Assembly: GCA_910579705.1 (NCBI GenBank)
Contig: CAJTUI010000002.1
Span: 62,001 to 126,000, forward strand
Direction: 5' to 3'
DNA length: 64,000 nucleotides
Origin: an uncultured Christensenella sp.
GTDB lineage: Bacteria > Bacillota > Clostridia > Christensenellales > Borkfalkiaceae
The notes beneath the pieces were generated by a model. The model searched no databases and was not told where the DNA came from. It worked only from the letters and a program-made list of their open reading frames with translations. Of this stretch, positions 52,629-61,052 are shown one piece after another. Each line of letters starts with the position of its first letter. Position 1 is the stretch's first letter. A program made the translations under genes and the position numbers.

Positions 52629-53780
52629 TTACTGTTTATCTATGTGTTTTCCGTACACGGCGGAAATGTTGTTTGCGTACTTCTGCATATTGTCGCAGGA
52701 CTTTATGCTGACCGAGCTTTCGTATTCGTTCAGCCTTCTCTGCTGGTCGCGCGAGAGTCTGGAAGGCACTTCTATCTCCACCGTAACGTACAGGTTGCCC
52801 GTGCCGTTCACCGTTTTAACGCCCTTGCCGCGGATACAGAACCGCGTGCCCGAGGCCGTGCATTCGGGCACGGTAAGCTCTATGGTGTCCTCCACTCCCG
52901 GGACGAGTATCCTGCCGCCGAGCACCGCCGTGCGGTAGGATATGGGAACGGTTACAAACAAATCCCTGTCCTCGCGCTTTAACAGTTTGTGCGGCTCTAT
53001 ACGGAAATAGATATACAAATCCCCGCTCTCGCCGCCGTTGCCCGCCGCCTGACCGAACCCGCGTTTTCTCAGACTGCTGTCCTTGTCCACTCCCGCGGGT
53101 ATGTTTACGGTAAACCGCGTTTCCTTTCTTATAAAGCCCTTGCCCTTGCAATCCGGGCATTTATCCATAATTATACGGCCCGAACCGCCGCAATCGGGAC
53201 AGACGCCGACCTGTATCGTTCTGCCGAAAATGGTGTCCTGCTGATACTTTATACGGCCAGAACCGCCGCAACAGGTGCACACCTTGAACGACGTGCCCGT
53301 TCTCGCGCCCGTGCCGCGGCACGCTGCGCAGGACTCGTTGCGGGTATAGCTGATTTCCTTAGTACAGCCCTTGACCGCGTCGAGAAAGGAGAGATACACG
53401 GTCTGCTCTATATCCGCCCCGCGGTTTCTTTTCTGCTCCCCGCCGAAGTGCGAACTGCCGCCGAAAGGACTGCCGCCGCCGAACATAGAGTTAATTATGT
53501 CCTCGAAACCGCCCATTCCCCCGCCGCCGAACCCGCCGAAGGGATTGCCGCCGCTCATACCGGGGTGGTCGAGCTCGTAATCGTACTGCTTGCGTTTCTG
53601 TTCGTCGGAAAGCACGGCGTTTGCCTCGTTTATCTCTTTGAACTTTTCTGCCGCCGCCTTGTCGCCGGGGTGAAAGTCGGGGTGATACTGCTTGGCAAGC
53701 TTTCTGTACGCCGACTTGATCTCGTCCGACGTGGCAGTTTTGGAAACGCCGAGAATTTCATAATAATTTTTATTTGCCAT
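52629..53780 (-). CDS. dnaJ: Chaperone protein DnaJ
   Basis: A 383-residue type I DnaJ: J domain (1-70, YYEILGVSKTATSDEIKSAY and HPDFHPGD), Gly/Phe-rich linker (about 75-125, GGNPFGGFGGGGMGGF), zinc domain with four C-x-x-C-x-G-x-G units (CAACRGTG, CTCCGGSG, CPDCGGSG, CPDCKGKG), and C-terminal substrate domains (FTVNIPAGVDKDSSLRKRG). The Cys-poor spacing is normal. Last gene of grpE-dnaK-dnaJ, separated from dnaK by an intercistronic hairpin. Confidence 0.97.
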   Translation of the reverse strand: MANKNYYEILGVSKTATSDEIKSAYRKLAKQYHPDFHPGDKAAAEKFKEINEANAVLSDEQKRKQYDYELDHPGMSGGNPFGGFGGGGMGGFEDIINSMFGGGSPFGGSSHFGGEQKRNRGADIEQTVYLSFLDAVKGCTKEISYTRNESCAACRGTGARTGTSFKVCTCCGGSGRIKYQQDTIFGRTIQVGVCPDCGGSGRIIMDKCPDCKGKGFIRKETRFTVNIPAGVDKDSSLRKRGFGQAAGNGGESGDLYIYFRIEPHKLLKREDRDLFVTVPISYRTAVLGGRILVPGVEDTIELTVPECTASGTRFCIRGKGVKTVNGTGNLYVTVEIEVPSRLSRDQQRRLNEYESSVSIKSCDNMQKYANNISAVYGKHIDKQ

Positions 53781-53818
53781 TTTTAAACCTTGTGCGTAAA
53801 ATCGTTAAACATACATTG

Positions 53819-53851
53819 CCTTGAAAAGCGTTTGAAACGCTTTTCAAGGCA
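53819..53851 (-). other. Intercistronic hairpin between dnaK and dnaJ
   Basis: A perfect inverted repeat of 16 bases (53819-53834 with 53836-53851) lies between the dnaK stop and the dnaJ start. No T run follows on the minus strand, so it is more likely an mRNA processing or stability element than a terminator. Confidence 0.65.
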
Positions 53852-53889
53852 CAAATTAAAAGTCTATGATACCCGTTCCGCCCTTGTTA

Positions 53890-55683
53890 TCAGTGCTGAC
53901 GGAACTCCGTGTCGTCGTCGCCGCCGTTCGTTCCCGCGCCGGGGTTGCCGCCCGCCTGCTGGTAAATTTTGGCGATTACGGGCTGAATTTCGCTTTGAAG
54001 GCTTTCCAGCGCCGCCTTGATACGGTCGTTATCGCCCGATTCGAGCTCGCCCTTGGCCTTCGCAACGGCGTCCTCGACAATCCTCTTATCGTCGTCGGAC
54101 AGCTTGTCGCCCGCATCCTTCACCGTCTTTTCAAGGCTGTCAATCATACTTTCCAGAGTATTTTTGTTGTCGACCGCCTCTTTACGCTTTTTGTCCTCTT
54201 CGGCGTATCTTTCAGCGTCCTTGACCGCCTTGTCTATATCTTCTTCGGAAAGGTTGGTCGATGCCGTAATGGTGATATTGGTGCTCTTGCCGGTTCCGAG
54301 GTCTTTCGCGGTTACGTTGACTATGCCGTTCGCGTCCACGTCGAAAGTAACTTCGATCTGGGGCACGCCGCGGGGTGCGGGAGGAATGTCCGTGAGCATA
54401 AACTTGCCGAGCGACTTATTGTCGCGCGCAAACTTTCTTTCGCCCTGCAAAACGTTTATTTCAACGCCGGGCTGATTGTCCGCCGCGGTAGAGAAAACCT
54501 GACTCTTCTTTACGGGAATAGTCGTGTTTCTCTCGATAAGCGGGGTGGATACTCCGCCGAGCGTTTCTATACCGAGCGTCAGGGGCATAACGTCGAGCAA
54601 AAGCACGTCCTTGACCTCGCCCGAAAGCACGCCGCCCTGAATGGCCGCGCCTATCGCGACGCATTCGTCGGGGTTTATGCCCTTGAACGGTTCCTTGCCC
54701 GTAATGCTCTTTACTTTGTCGAACACGGCGGGGATACGCGTTGAACCGCCGACCATAATGACCTTGCTGATTTCGTTGTAGTTAAGCCCCGCGTCCTGCA
54801 TTGCCTTGCGCATAGGCTCCACCGTCCTTTCGACGAGGTCTGCGGTAAGCGAGTCGAATTTCTGTTTGGAAAGGTCGATGTCGAGGTGCTGGGGCGCGCC
54901 GTCCACAACCGTTATGAAGGGTAGGTTAATGTTGGTCGTGCTCATACCCGACAGCTCTATTTTAGCCTTTTCCGCGGCCTCTTTAAGCCTCTGCATAGCC
55001 ATTTTATCCTTGGAAAGGTCCACGCCCGTTTCTTTCTTGAACGTTTCCACGAGATAGTCGATTACCTTGTTGTCGAAGTCGTCGCCGCCAAGACGGGTGT
55101 CGCCGTTGGTTGCGAGAACTTCGAACACGCCGTCGCCTATTTCGAGAATGGAAACGTCGAACGTGCCGCCGCCGAGGTCGTAAATCATAACCTTCTGGCT
55201 GCCTTCCTGTTTATCTAGGCCGTAAGCAAGCGCCGCTGCCGTGGGCTCGTTGATAATTCTGAGAACGTTGAGGCCCGCAATCTTGCCCGCGTCCTTGGTG
55301 GCCTGACGCTGGGAGTCGTTGAAGTATGCGGGGCAGGTTATGACCGCGTCCGTAACCTTGCCGCCGAGATAGCTCTCCGCGTCCGCTTTGAGCTTGGAAA
55401 GAACCATAGCGGAAATTTCCTGAGGCGAATATCCGTTGTCGATATTCACCTTATACGCCTCGCCCATATGGCGCTTGATAGATATAATCGTTTTGTCGGG
55501 CTGGGCCACGGCAAGACGCTTTGCCGCCTGACCGACGATACGGCTGCCGTCCGCTTTGAACGAAACGACGGACGGCGTAGTTCTGTTGCCCTCGCTGTTG
55601 GCAATAACGACGGGCTCGCCGCCTTCCATAACTGCGACGCAAGAATTGGTTGTTCCTAAATCTATTCCTATTACTTTACCCAT
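53890..55683 (-). CDS. dnaK: Chaperone protein DnaK (Hsp70)
   Basis: A 597-residue Hsp70: ATPase domain with GIDLGTTNSCVAVMEGG, FNDSQRQATKDAGKIAGL and VMIYDLGGGTFDVSILEIG, linker VLLLDVMPLTLGIETLGG, substrate-binding domain (IEVTFDVDANGIVNVTAKD) and a helical lid ending in a Gly/Asn-rich tail and EFRQH. The tail ends in QH and not the EEVD-like motif of some Hsp70s, as is usual in Firmicutes. It is between grpE and dnaJ. Confidence 0.98.
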   Translation of the reverse strand: MGKVIGIDLGTTNSCVAVMEGGEPVVIANSEGNRTTPSVVSFKADGSRIVGQAAKRLAVAQPDKTIISIKRHMGEAYKVNIDNGYSPQEISAMVLSKLKADAESYLGGKVTDAVITCPAYFNDSQRQATKDAGKIAGLNVLRIINEPTAAALAYGLDKQEGSQKVMIYDLGGGTFDVSILEIGDGVFEVLATNGDTRLGGDDFDNKVIDYLVETFKKETGVDLSKDKMAMQRLKEAAEKAKIELSGMSTTNINLPFITVVDGAPQHLDIDLSKQKFDSLTADLVERTVEPMRKAMQDAGLNYNEISKVIMVGGSTRIPAVFDKVKSITGKEPFKGINPDECVAIGAAIQGGVLSGEVKDVLLLDVMPLTLGIETLGGVSTPLIERNTTIPVKKSQVFSTAADNQPGVEINVLQGERKFARDNKSLGKFMLTDIPPAPRGVPQIEVTFDVDANGIVNVTAKDLGTGKSTNITITASTNLSEEDIDKAVKDAERYAEEDKKRKEAVDNKNTLESMIDSLEKTVKDAGDKLSDDDKRIVEDAVAKAKGELESGDNDRIKAALESLQSEIQPVIAKIYQQAGGNPGAGTNGGDDDTEFRQH

Positions 55684-55732
55684 AAAAATCTCCTTCCGCG
55701 CGCTTATTTGCGCTTTTTGTATTTATTGTATT

Positions 55733-56257
55733 TTAGCCGACCACCGTAACCTGAGCAAAGCGTATAACCTTGTCCCCGGTGCGGTAACCTTTTTTAAGAA
55801 TTTGTTTGACGGTGTTGGGTTGCTCGCCCTTCTCCGCGGGAAAACTCATAACCGCCTCGGCAACGCTCTCGTCGAACTCGTCGCCGACGGAAATTTCAAT
55901 CTCCTCCACGCCCAGCGACGCAAGAACGGTTTTGAAACTCTTTATAACCTTGTCGATACCCGCGCGGGTCTTTTCGTCCGCCGCGGAATCGAGCGCATAA
56001 CCGAAATTATCCGCCACGGGCAGAAGTTTCAACAGCGTGTCCGCCGCCCCGTCCGCATAAGCGCGGGCCGCCGCCTGCGCGTTGCGCTTGCGGTAATTAT
56101 CGTACTCGGCCGAAACCGAATACCACTTGCGCTTGAAGTCCTCGGCGCAAGCCCGCATCTGTTCAAGCGCGCCGTCTTCCGCGCCCTGCTCGGCCTCCGC
56201 CGCCTTTTTCGCCTCTTCTACTTCTTCGTTTTTAAGTTCTTCGAAATTCTCTTCCAT
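55733..56257 (-). CDS. grpE: Nucleotide exchange factor GrpE
   Basis: A 174-residue GrpE: acidic N-terminal coiled coil (EENFEELKNEEVEEAKKAAEA), central DFKRKWYSVSAEYDNYRKRNAQ, LLPVADNFGYALD, and the beta wing VGDEFDESVAEAVMSFPAEKG with GYRTGDKVIRFAQVTVVG. It exchanges nucleotides on DnaK. First gene of the chaperone operon. No hrcA precedes it, and no CIRCE or CtsR box is visible upstream. Confidence 0.96.
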   Translation of the reverse strand: MEENFEELKNEEVEEAKKAAEAEQGAEDGALEQMRACAEDFKRKWYSVSAEYDNYRKRNAQAAARAYADGAADTLLKLLPVADNFGYALDSAADEKTRAGIDKVIKSFKTVLASLGVEEIEISVGDEFDESVAEAVMSFPAEKGEQPNTVKQILKKGYRTGDKVIRFAQVTVVG

Positions 56258-56582
56258 TTCAACTCTCTTTAATGCTTTTTACCGTCTACATTATTAATAT
56301 AAAACTTTCCCGCCCGCGTTAAACAAAAACGACGCATATTTTTTACAAATTTTTATTGCCGCGATTTCTCCGGCGCGACGGCGTGATAATGTATAAATTA
56401 TTATGTTTTTGCATAATTAACGCAATTGCGTGCACCCTATTGATAAAATTATTAATATTTATTATAAAACGCCCCCTTTTTCACGGCATTTTCACGGCTA
56501 ATTAGTTGCGTAAACACCGCGATTATGATAATATAGAAATACATTTTTTATAATAAAGAAACAACCAAGGAGGTTAAAATCA
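56258..56582. promoter_or_regulatory. Divergent intergenic region with lipoprotein promoter
   Basis: The 325-bp region separates grpE (-) and the thioredoxin lipoprotein (+). For the lipoprotein: TTGCGT (56506-56511), 17-nt spacer, TAATAT (56529-56534), with two direct repeats TTTTCACGGC (56478-56487, 56489-56498; 11-bp period) just upstream of the -35 box. For grpE a weak TTTAAC/TATATT pair is possible near 56295-56325. No CIRCE (TTAGCACTC-N9-GAGTGCTAA) is seen. The middle (about 56330-56470) is AT-rich and holds nothing recognisable. Confidence 0.55.
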
Positions 56583-59444
56583 ATGAATAGATTTAAAAAA
56601 ATTATTCTGGCGATGCTTTTATTGTGCTTGTGCGTTTGCCTCGGCGTTGCGGTTTCGGCCTGCGACAACACGGATAAGCCCGACATAATAAACCCCGGCG
56701 ACGACCCCGACAAACCCAAGCCCGGCGAATCGGAGTATAAAATTAAGGTTCAGTCGCTCGGCGGACTTGCGCTCAATAACGTTAAGCTCACCATCGGCAA
56801 CGACGACAAGAACGTCGGAGATTACGTAACGGAGAACGGCGAGGTAACCTTTAACGCGGCCCCCGCTGTCTACAACGTAACTGTGGACGCGGACACCCTG
56901 CCGAATGGCTATATCCTGCCCGCCAACGCCGACTACAAGACGAGCGAGACAAACAAAACGCTTACCATTTCGCTCAACTCCGAAGTAATTTCGGAAGGCG
57001 CGCCCGCGGGCACGTTCTATAACGTGGGCGATATAATGTACGACTTCACGTTCACGGACGTAGACGGCGTTTCGCACAGCCTTAAACAGGCGCTTACAAC
57101 CAAGAAAGCCGTTATGCTCAATTTCTGGGGCACTACCTGCTCTCCTTGCAGAGTTGAATTCCCCGCCATCGAGTCCGCGTACAAGACTTATAAGGACAGA
57201 ATCGAGATTTTCGCGCTTTCCAGCTACGGCAACGATACCGAGGACAGGGTTAAAAACTTTAAGGATACCAACAACTACACCTTCCCTATGGCGCTTGATA
57301 CCGTTGAAGGGACTTATATTTACAGGTATTTCAACGTTTCCGCTTATCCCACCACCGTTATCGTAGACAGATACGGCGCGGTTGCATATAAGAGCTCCGG
57401 TACGAATTCGAGCGAGGCGGCCTGGAACGCGCTCTTCGACAAGTACACGAGCGACGATTACAGTCAGGACGAGATAACCGATAATCCCGGCGGGACTTTC
57501 GACTGGGTTAAGCCCTCCGGCGAAACTATGCCCGATTCGGCAGCGATAGAGGCGGCAATAAACACCGAGGACGCCAAGGGCAGAATCACTTATTCCTACG
57601 ACTTCAACCCCGACACCAATAACGACGCGGAAAACAACTGGCCCTGGATACTCAAAGACGTGGACGGAAATCAGGTGTTCGCGCCCTCGAATATCCCGAC
57701 CGACCACACCTATTCGATATTCAACTGCACGGTATCGCTTAAAGCGGGCGACGGTTTCTCCTACGACTACTTTATCGATACCAAATCGAGCTATAATTAC
57801 CTGCACGTAATAATAAACGATAAACTTGCAGAATCCATAAACGGAACGAGCAACGGCTGGAAAACGAGCAAAATTTACGTTGCGAACCGCGCGGTTAAGC
57901 TCAACGTTTCGTTCTGTCTTATCAAAAACGACGTTGTCGCCGTGGATACGCCCTGCTATATCAGAAATATGGACGTTTACAATGCGGCGGCCGACGGCGA
58001 GAGCAACGACCTTGCTTATTCGGTAACCGAAAACGCTGTTCTCGATAACGGCAAGTACGACTTGAAGATTTTCGAGAAAGACGGTCTTTACTACTGCACC
58101 TACAAGGACAACGAAAACAAGGACCGCACCTCCATACTCTATGCGGATATACTGAGCGTAACGCACTGGGCGGAAAAACACTTCGGACCCACCTTTAAAG
58201 TGATTGACGAAGGCAAGGAGCGCGATGTGGAATCATCGCTGTATCTCATTTCGTTCTGGCAGATGTCCGAGGGCAAGGAGCAAAACAGAAAGCTTATTTA
58301 CGACCAGGAAAACTATATTTTCCGTAACTACTATCTGCAAAGCTTTTCACCCAACAACTACGTTCCCGTAACGCCTCTGCTAGTCGAGAAAATCAACGCT
58401 TTCCTCGATACCGCTTATAAAATGGAGCTTGTGGAAGGCGAAAGATACGAGGACGAATGGCTGGAATTCTGTTACTATATGATGCACTGGGGTAAAAACC
58501 ACTCCGTATGTTACGAAAAAGACAACCCCGTTCAGGGCTTTACCTTCGAGTTTGCGAACGACGCCGTCGTGTACGACGAAAACAATGAGGACAAAACCGT
58601 GAACCACGTCAACGTTACGACGATGTTCAACCTGACCATTTCCGAATCCGAAGCGGGCGGCGGCCTTAAATACAAGTTCACCCCCGACAAGACGGGCGTA
58701 TACCTGTTCCAGTCCTCTTTCGAGAAAGCGCAGACCGACCCCGCTATCTATATCTACGATTCGCAGTATAAATCGGTTGCGGGCGGCGACAACGACCTCA
58801 GGTTCGACCACTTCGAGAGAGCGGCCTACGAAAACTTCTACGTCTACGCGGAACTTCAAGCGGGCGAAACTTACTATATAACCGCTATGATTAATCCCGC
58901 GGGAAGTACCGGCGAATTCGATTATACGATAACCTATGCCGGCACCTACGTCGAATACCTGCGTATCTGCACCACCCACGACGGTATGTGGCTGCCCAGA
59001 GTTGACGAGGACGGAAATTTCAACTATAACGACGTCTACTACGGCGCAATTCCCGTTGCGTTCAATCCCGACACCAACTGCTACCACGCGGTAGAAAGCA
59101 ACTACGATTTCGGTTCCGTTATTTACGTTGACTTCGTAAATACGACCTTCTTCGGAATCAAGGGCCGCAACGAAGTCGAGTATTACAGCCTCTACGAATA
59201 CGTAAACGTCTATAAGCTGTTCGACGACGTAAACGGCAACAATTACAGAGACGAAATGCTTGCCTACTACGAAAAGGCTATGACCAACAGCGGCGAACTT
59301 AAAGGACTTGTGGAAGTTGACCAGCGACTGTTCGACATTCTAAACGACTTTATGAACTCCTGGTATAACGACTCGCCCGACGCAGGCGGCTGGCTGATGT
59401 TTGCAAGCTATTACGAAACTTTCGGCGTCAAACCCGAGAACTAA
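56583..59444 (+). CDS. Large lipoprotein with TlpA-like thioredoxin domain
   Basis: A 953-residue lipoprotein: signal peptide and lipobox VSAC (Cys27) followed by DNTDK, a carboxypeptidase-regulatory-like beta unit (about 50-130, PAVYNVTVDADTLPNGYILP), then a TlpA/ResA-type thioredoxin domain (about 148-295) with redox Cys186 and Cys189 in FWGTTCSPCRVEFP and the cis-Pro in YPTTVIVDRYG. The remaining 650 residues are beta-rich and include a pre-peptidase-like unit (LKYKFTPDKTGVYLFQSSF). GGAGG precedes the ATG. It probably handles disulfides or redox outside the cell and may receive electrons from the polyferredoxin-TlpA fusion at 61048-62766 (inference). Confidence 0.85.
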   Translation: MNRFKKIILAMLLLCLCVCLGVAVSACDNTDKPDIINPGDDPDKPKPGESEYKIKVQSLGGLALNNVKLTIGNDDKNVGDYVTENGEVTFNAAPAVYNVTVDADTLPNGYILPANADYKTSETNKTLTISLNSEVISEGAPAGTFYNVGDIMYDFTFTDVDGVSHSLKQALTTKKAVMLNFWGTTCSPCRVEFPAIESAYKTYKDRIEIFALSSYGNDTEDRVKNFKDTNNYTFPMALDTVEGTYIYRYFNVSAYPTTVIVDRYGAVAYKSSGTNSSEAAWNALFDKYTSDDYSQDEITDNPGGTFDWVKPSGETMPDSAAIEAAINTEDAKGRITYSYDFNPDTNNDAENNWPWILKDVDGNQVFAPSNIPTDHTYSIFNCTVSLKAGDGFSYDYFIDTKSSYNYLHVIINDKLAESINGTSNGWKTSKIYVANRAVKLNVSFCLIKNDVVAVDTPCYIRNMDVYNAAADGESNDLAYSVTENAVLDNGKYDLKIFEKDGLYYCTYKDNENKDRTSILYADILSVTHWAEKHFGPTFKVIDEGKERDVESSLYLISFWQMSEGKEQNRKLIYDQENYIFRNYYLQSFSPNNYVPVTPLLVEKINAFLDTAYKMELVEGERYEDEWLEFCYYMMHWGKNHSVCYEKDNPVQGFTFEFANDAVVYDENNEDKTVNHVNVTTMFNLTISESEAGGGLKYKFTPDKTGVYLFQSSFEKAQTDPAIYIYDSQYKSVAGGDNDLRFDHFERAAYENFYVYAELQAGETYYITAMINPAGSTGEFDYTITYAGTYVEYLRICTTHDGMWLPRVDEDGNFNYNDVYYGAIPVAFNPDTNCYHAVESNYDFGSVIYVDFVNTTFFGIKGRNEVEYYSLYEYVNVYKLFDDVNGNNYRDEMLAYYEKAMTNSGELKGLVEVDQRLFDILNDFMNSWYNDSPDAGGWLMFASYYETFGVKPEN

Positions 59445-59468
59445 TCAGATTATAAAAGGAGATTAACA

Positions 59469-59909
59469 ATGAAATTCAAAAAATTTGCCCTTCTTATAGT
59501 TTCCGCGGTATGCGCGGCGTGCCTCGGCATTTTCGCGGCCGCCTGCGACAACACCGACAACGGCGACGACAAAGCCGCCACGGAGTTCAGCATTACCGTT
59601 TACTATTCGGACGGAACGACCGTCGTAGACGGAACGAAAGACCCCTACACCGTTCAGATTTGTCTTGCGGACGGTTTCTGCTATACCGAAATGCCCACGG
59701 TCGGCGCGGACGGTAAAGTCAAGTTTGACATCGCCAAGGTTGACGCCGCCGCGATAAACGCAGGCGAAAGCGCAGGTCTTACCTACGAAGTGCACGTTTA
59801 TGCCGAGGACGAGTTCGAACCTTCCGAACTTACGCAGAACGTAACGGTAAGCAAAGACAACGCGACGGTTAAAGCGGTGCTTAAAGACGTAGCCGCTCCC
59901 GCTGCTTAA
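59469..59909 (+). CDS. Small lipoprotein
   Basis: A 146-residue lipoprotein with lipobox AAAC (Cys26) followed by DNTDN and a single beta-sandwich-like domain (FSITVYYSDGTTVVDGTKD, VQICLADGFCYTEMP, LTYEVHVYAEDEFEP). It resembles the N-terminal beta unit of the large lipoprotein upstream. It starts 24 nt after that gene with AAAGGAGA upstream and is followed by a terminator, so the two form an operon. It may be an accessory subunit; function unknown. Confidence 0.78.
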   Translation: MKFKKFALLIVSAVCAACLGIFAAACDNTDNGDDKAATEFSITVYYSDGTTVVDGTKDPYTVQICLADGFCYTEMPTVGADGKVKFDIAKVDAAAINAGESAGLTYEVHVYAEDEFEPSELTQNVTVSKDNATVKAVLKDVAAPAA

Positions 59910-59919
59910 ATAATCAAAG

Positions 59920-59951
59920 AAAAAGGCCGTCCTTTTCGGGACGGCCTTTTT
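59920..59951 (+). terminator. Terminator of the lipoprotein operon
   Basis: 13-bp stem (59920-59932 with 59939-59951), 6-nt loop and T run. Confidence 0.9.
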
Positions 59952-60071
59952 TCACGCTGAAAAACCCAAATGCAACCTGCGGTTGCGCAATTATTTCGAA
60001 TAGCACTCGACAATTGGTTGAAATTAATGCGCCGCAATATTATCATATAGGTATAAAAACGGAGGCAGAAT

Positions 60072-61013
60072 ATGAATTTACCACAAAACTTACAATATCT
60101 GAGAAAGCGCGATAAAATCACTCAGGAGGACCTTGCCGACAAGCTTGGCGTTTCGCGGCAGTCCGTGTCCAAATGGGAAACGGGCGAGGCATATCCCGAA
60201 ACCGACAAGCTTATACTTATATGCGACCTGTTCGGCACCACTCTCGACGAGTTGATCCGCGGCGACTTGACCGCAAGCGCCGCACCTGCCGCAAAGGCTT
60301 GCACGGGCGACTATGCGCGCCGCACGGACGTGTTTTCCCGCGCAATGGCAGCGGGCGTGTTTATGATACTAGTCGGCGTTGCGCTCTGTATGGCGCTGAA
60401 CGGTTACGCCGAAACGCTGTCCGAAAAATATAGGGAGCTAACGGAGATACTCAGCGGAGCCGCAGTCGTTCTCTTCGTCGGGATAGCACTGTTTCTGTTT
60501 ATATACTACGGAATGAGTTACGATAATTTCCGCAAGGAGAACCCGATTGCGGAAAGCGTTTATACCGAAGCCGAAATAAAAGCGTTCAAAAAGAAGTTTG
60601 CGTTCGTTATGGCCGCGCTGTGCACGGCGATACTTATCGACGTTGTGTTCCTGATACTTACCACCTCCTTTATCGATCTGAAAATAATCAACGCGTCCAA
60701 CGCCGACAGCGCTTACTGTTTTGTAACGGCCGCGTTCCTTGCAGTCCTTTCGCTCATAATCGGCGCAATGGTTTATTACGGGACACAGCGTGCCAAATAT
60801 ATCGTCGAGGAATACAACCGACATAACCGCAAAAAAAAGCCCAAACTGGCAGACGCAATTTGCGGCGCGGTTATGATGACCGCCGCGGGGATATATTTAA
60901 TTATCGGCTTCGTTGGCGGCTGGTGGCACCCCGGCTGGGTTGTGTTTCCCGTCGGCGGAATTATCTGCACCATAGTATCCACCATTCTGAATGCAAAAAA
61001 CGGCGAAGAATAA
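60072..61013 (+). CDS. Membrane-anchored XRE-family regulator
   Basis: A 313-residue protein with an N-terminal XRE helix-turn-helix (about 5-62: NLQYLRKRDKITQEDLADKLGVSRQSV, SKWETGEAYPE, LFGTTLDELI) and a membrane part with about six hydrophobic helices (about 90-310). Such HTH-membrane fusions in Clostridia are usually regulators that respond to membrane or ion stress. GGAGG precedes the ATG. The promoter is TTGAAA-17-TATCAT just upstream. Its targets may be the neighbouring redox genes, but no operator is evident. A terminator follows. Confidence 0.85.
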   Translation: MNLPQNLQYLRKRDKITQEDLADKLGVSRQSVSKWETGEAYPETDKLILICDLFGTTLDELIRGDLTASAAPAAKACTGDYARRTDVFSRAMAAGVFMILVGVALCMALNGYAETLSEKYRELTEILSGAAVVLFVGIALFLFIYYGMSYDNFRKENPIAESVYTEAEIKAFKKKFAFVMAALCTAILIDVVFLILTTSFIDLKIINASNADSAYCFVTAAFLAVLSLIIGAMVYYGTQRAKYIVEEYNRHNRKKKPKLADAICGAVMMTAAGIYLIIGFVGGWWHPGWVVFPVGGIICTIVSTILNAKNGEE

Positions 61014-61016
61014 AAC

Positions 61017-61052
61017 AAGCGCGGCTTAGAAAAGCCGCGCTTTAATTTTATT
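61017..61052. terminator. Bidirectional terminator
   Basis: 11-bp stem (61017-61027 with 61032-61042), 4-nt loop and T-rich 3' side; between genes converging at 61013 and 61048. Confidence 0.82.

Noticed and set aside
53819..53851. Terminator between dnaK and dnaJ
   Set aside because: Strong hairpin but no T run on the transcribed strand; dnaJ would have no promoter.
56258..56582. CIRCE or CtsR operator upstream of grpE
   Set aside because: No match to TTAGCACTC-N9-GAGTGCTAA or to tandem CtsR heptamers.
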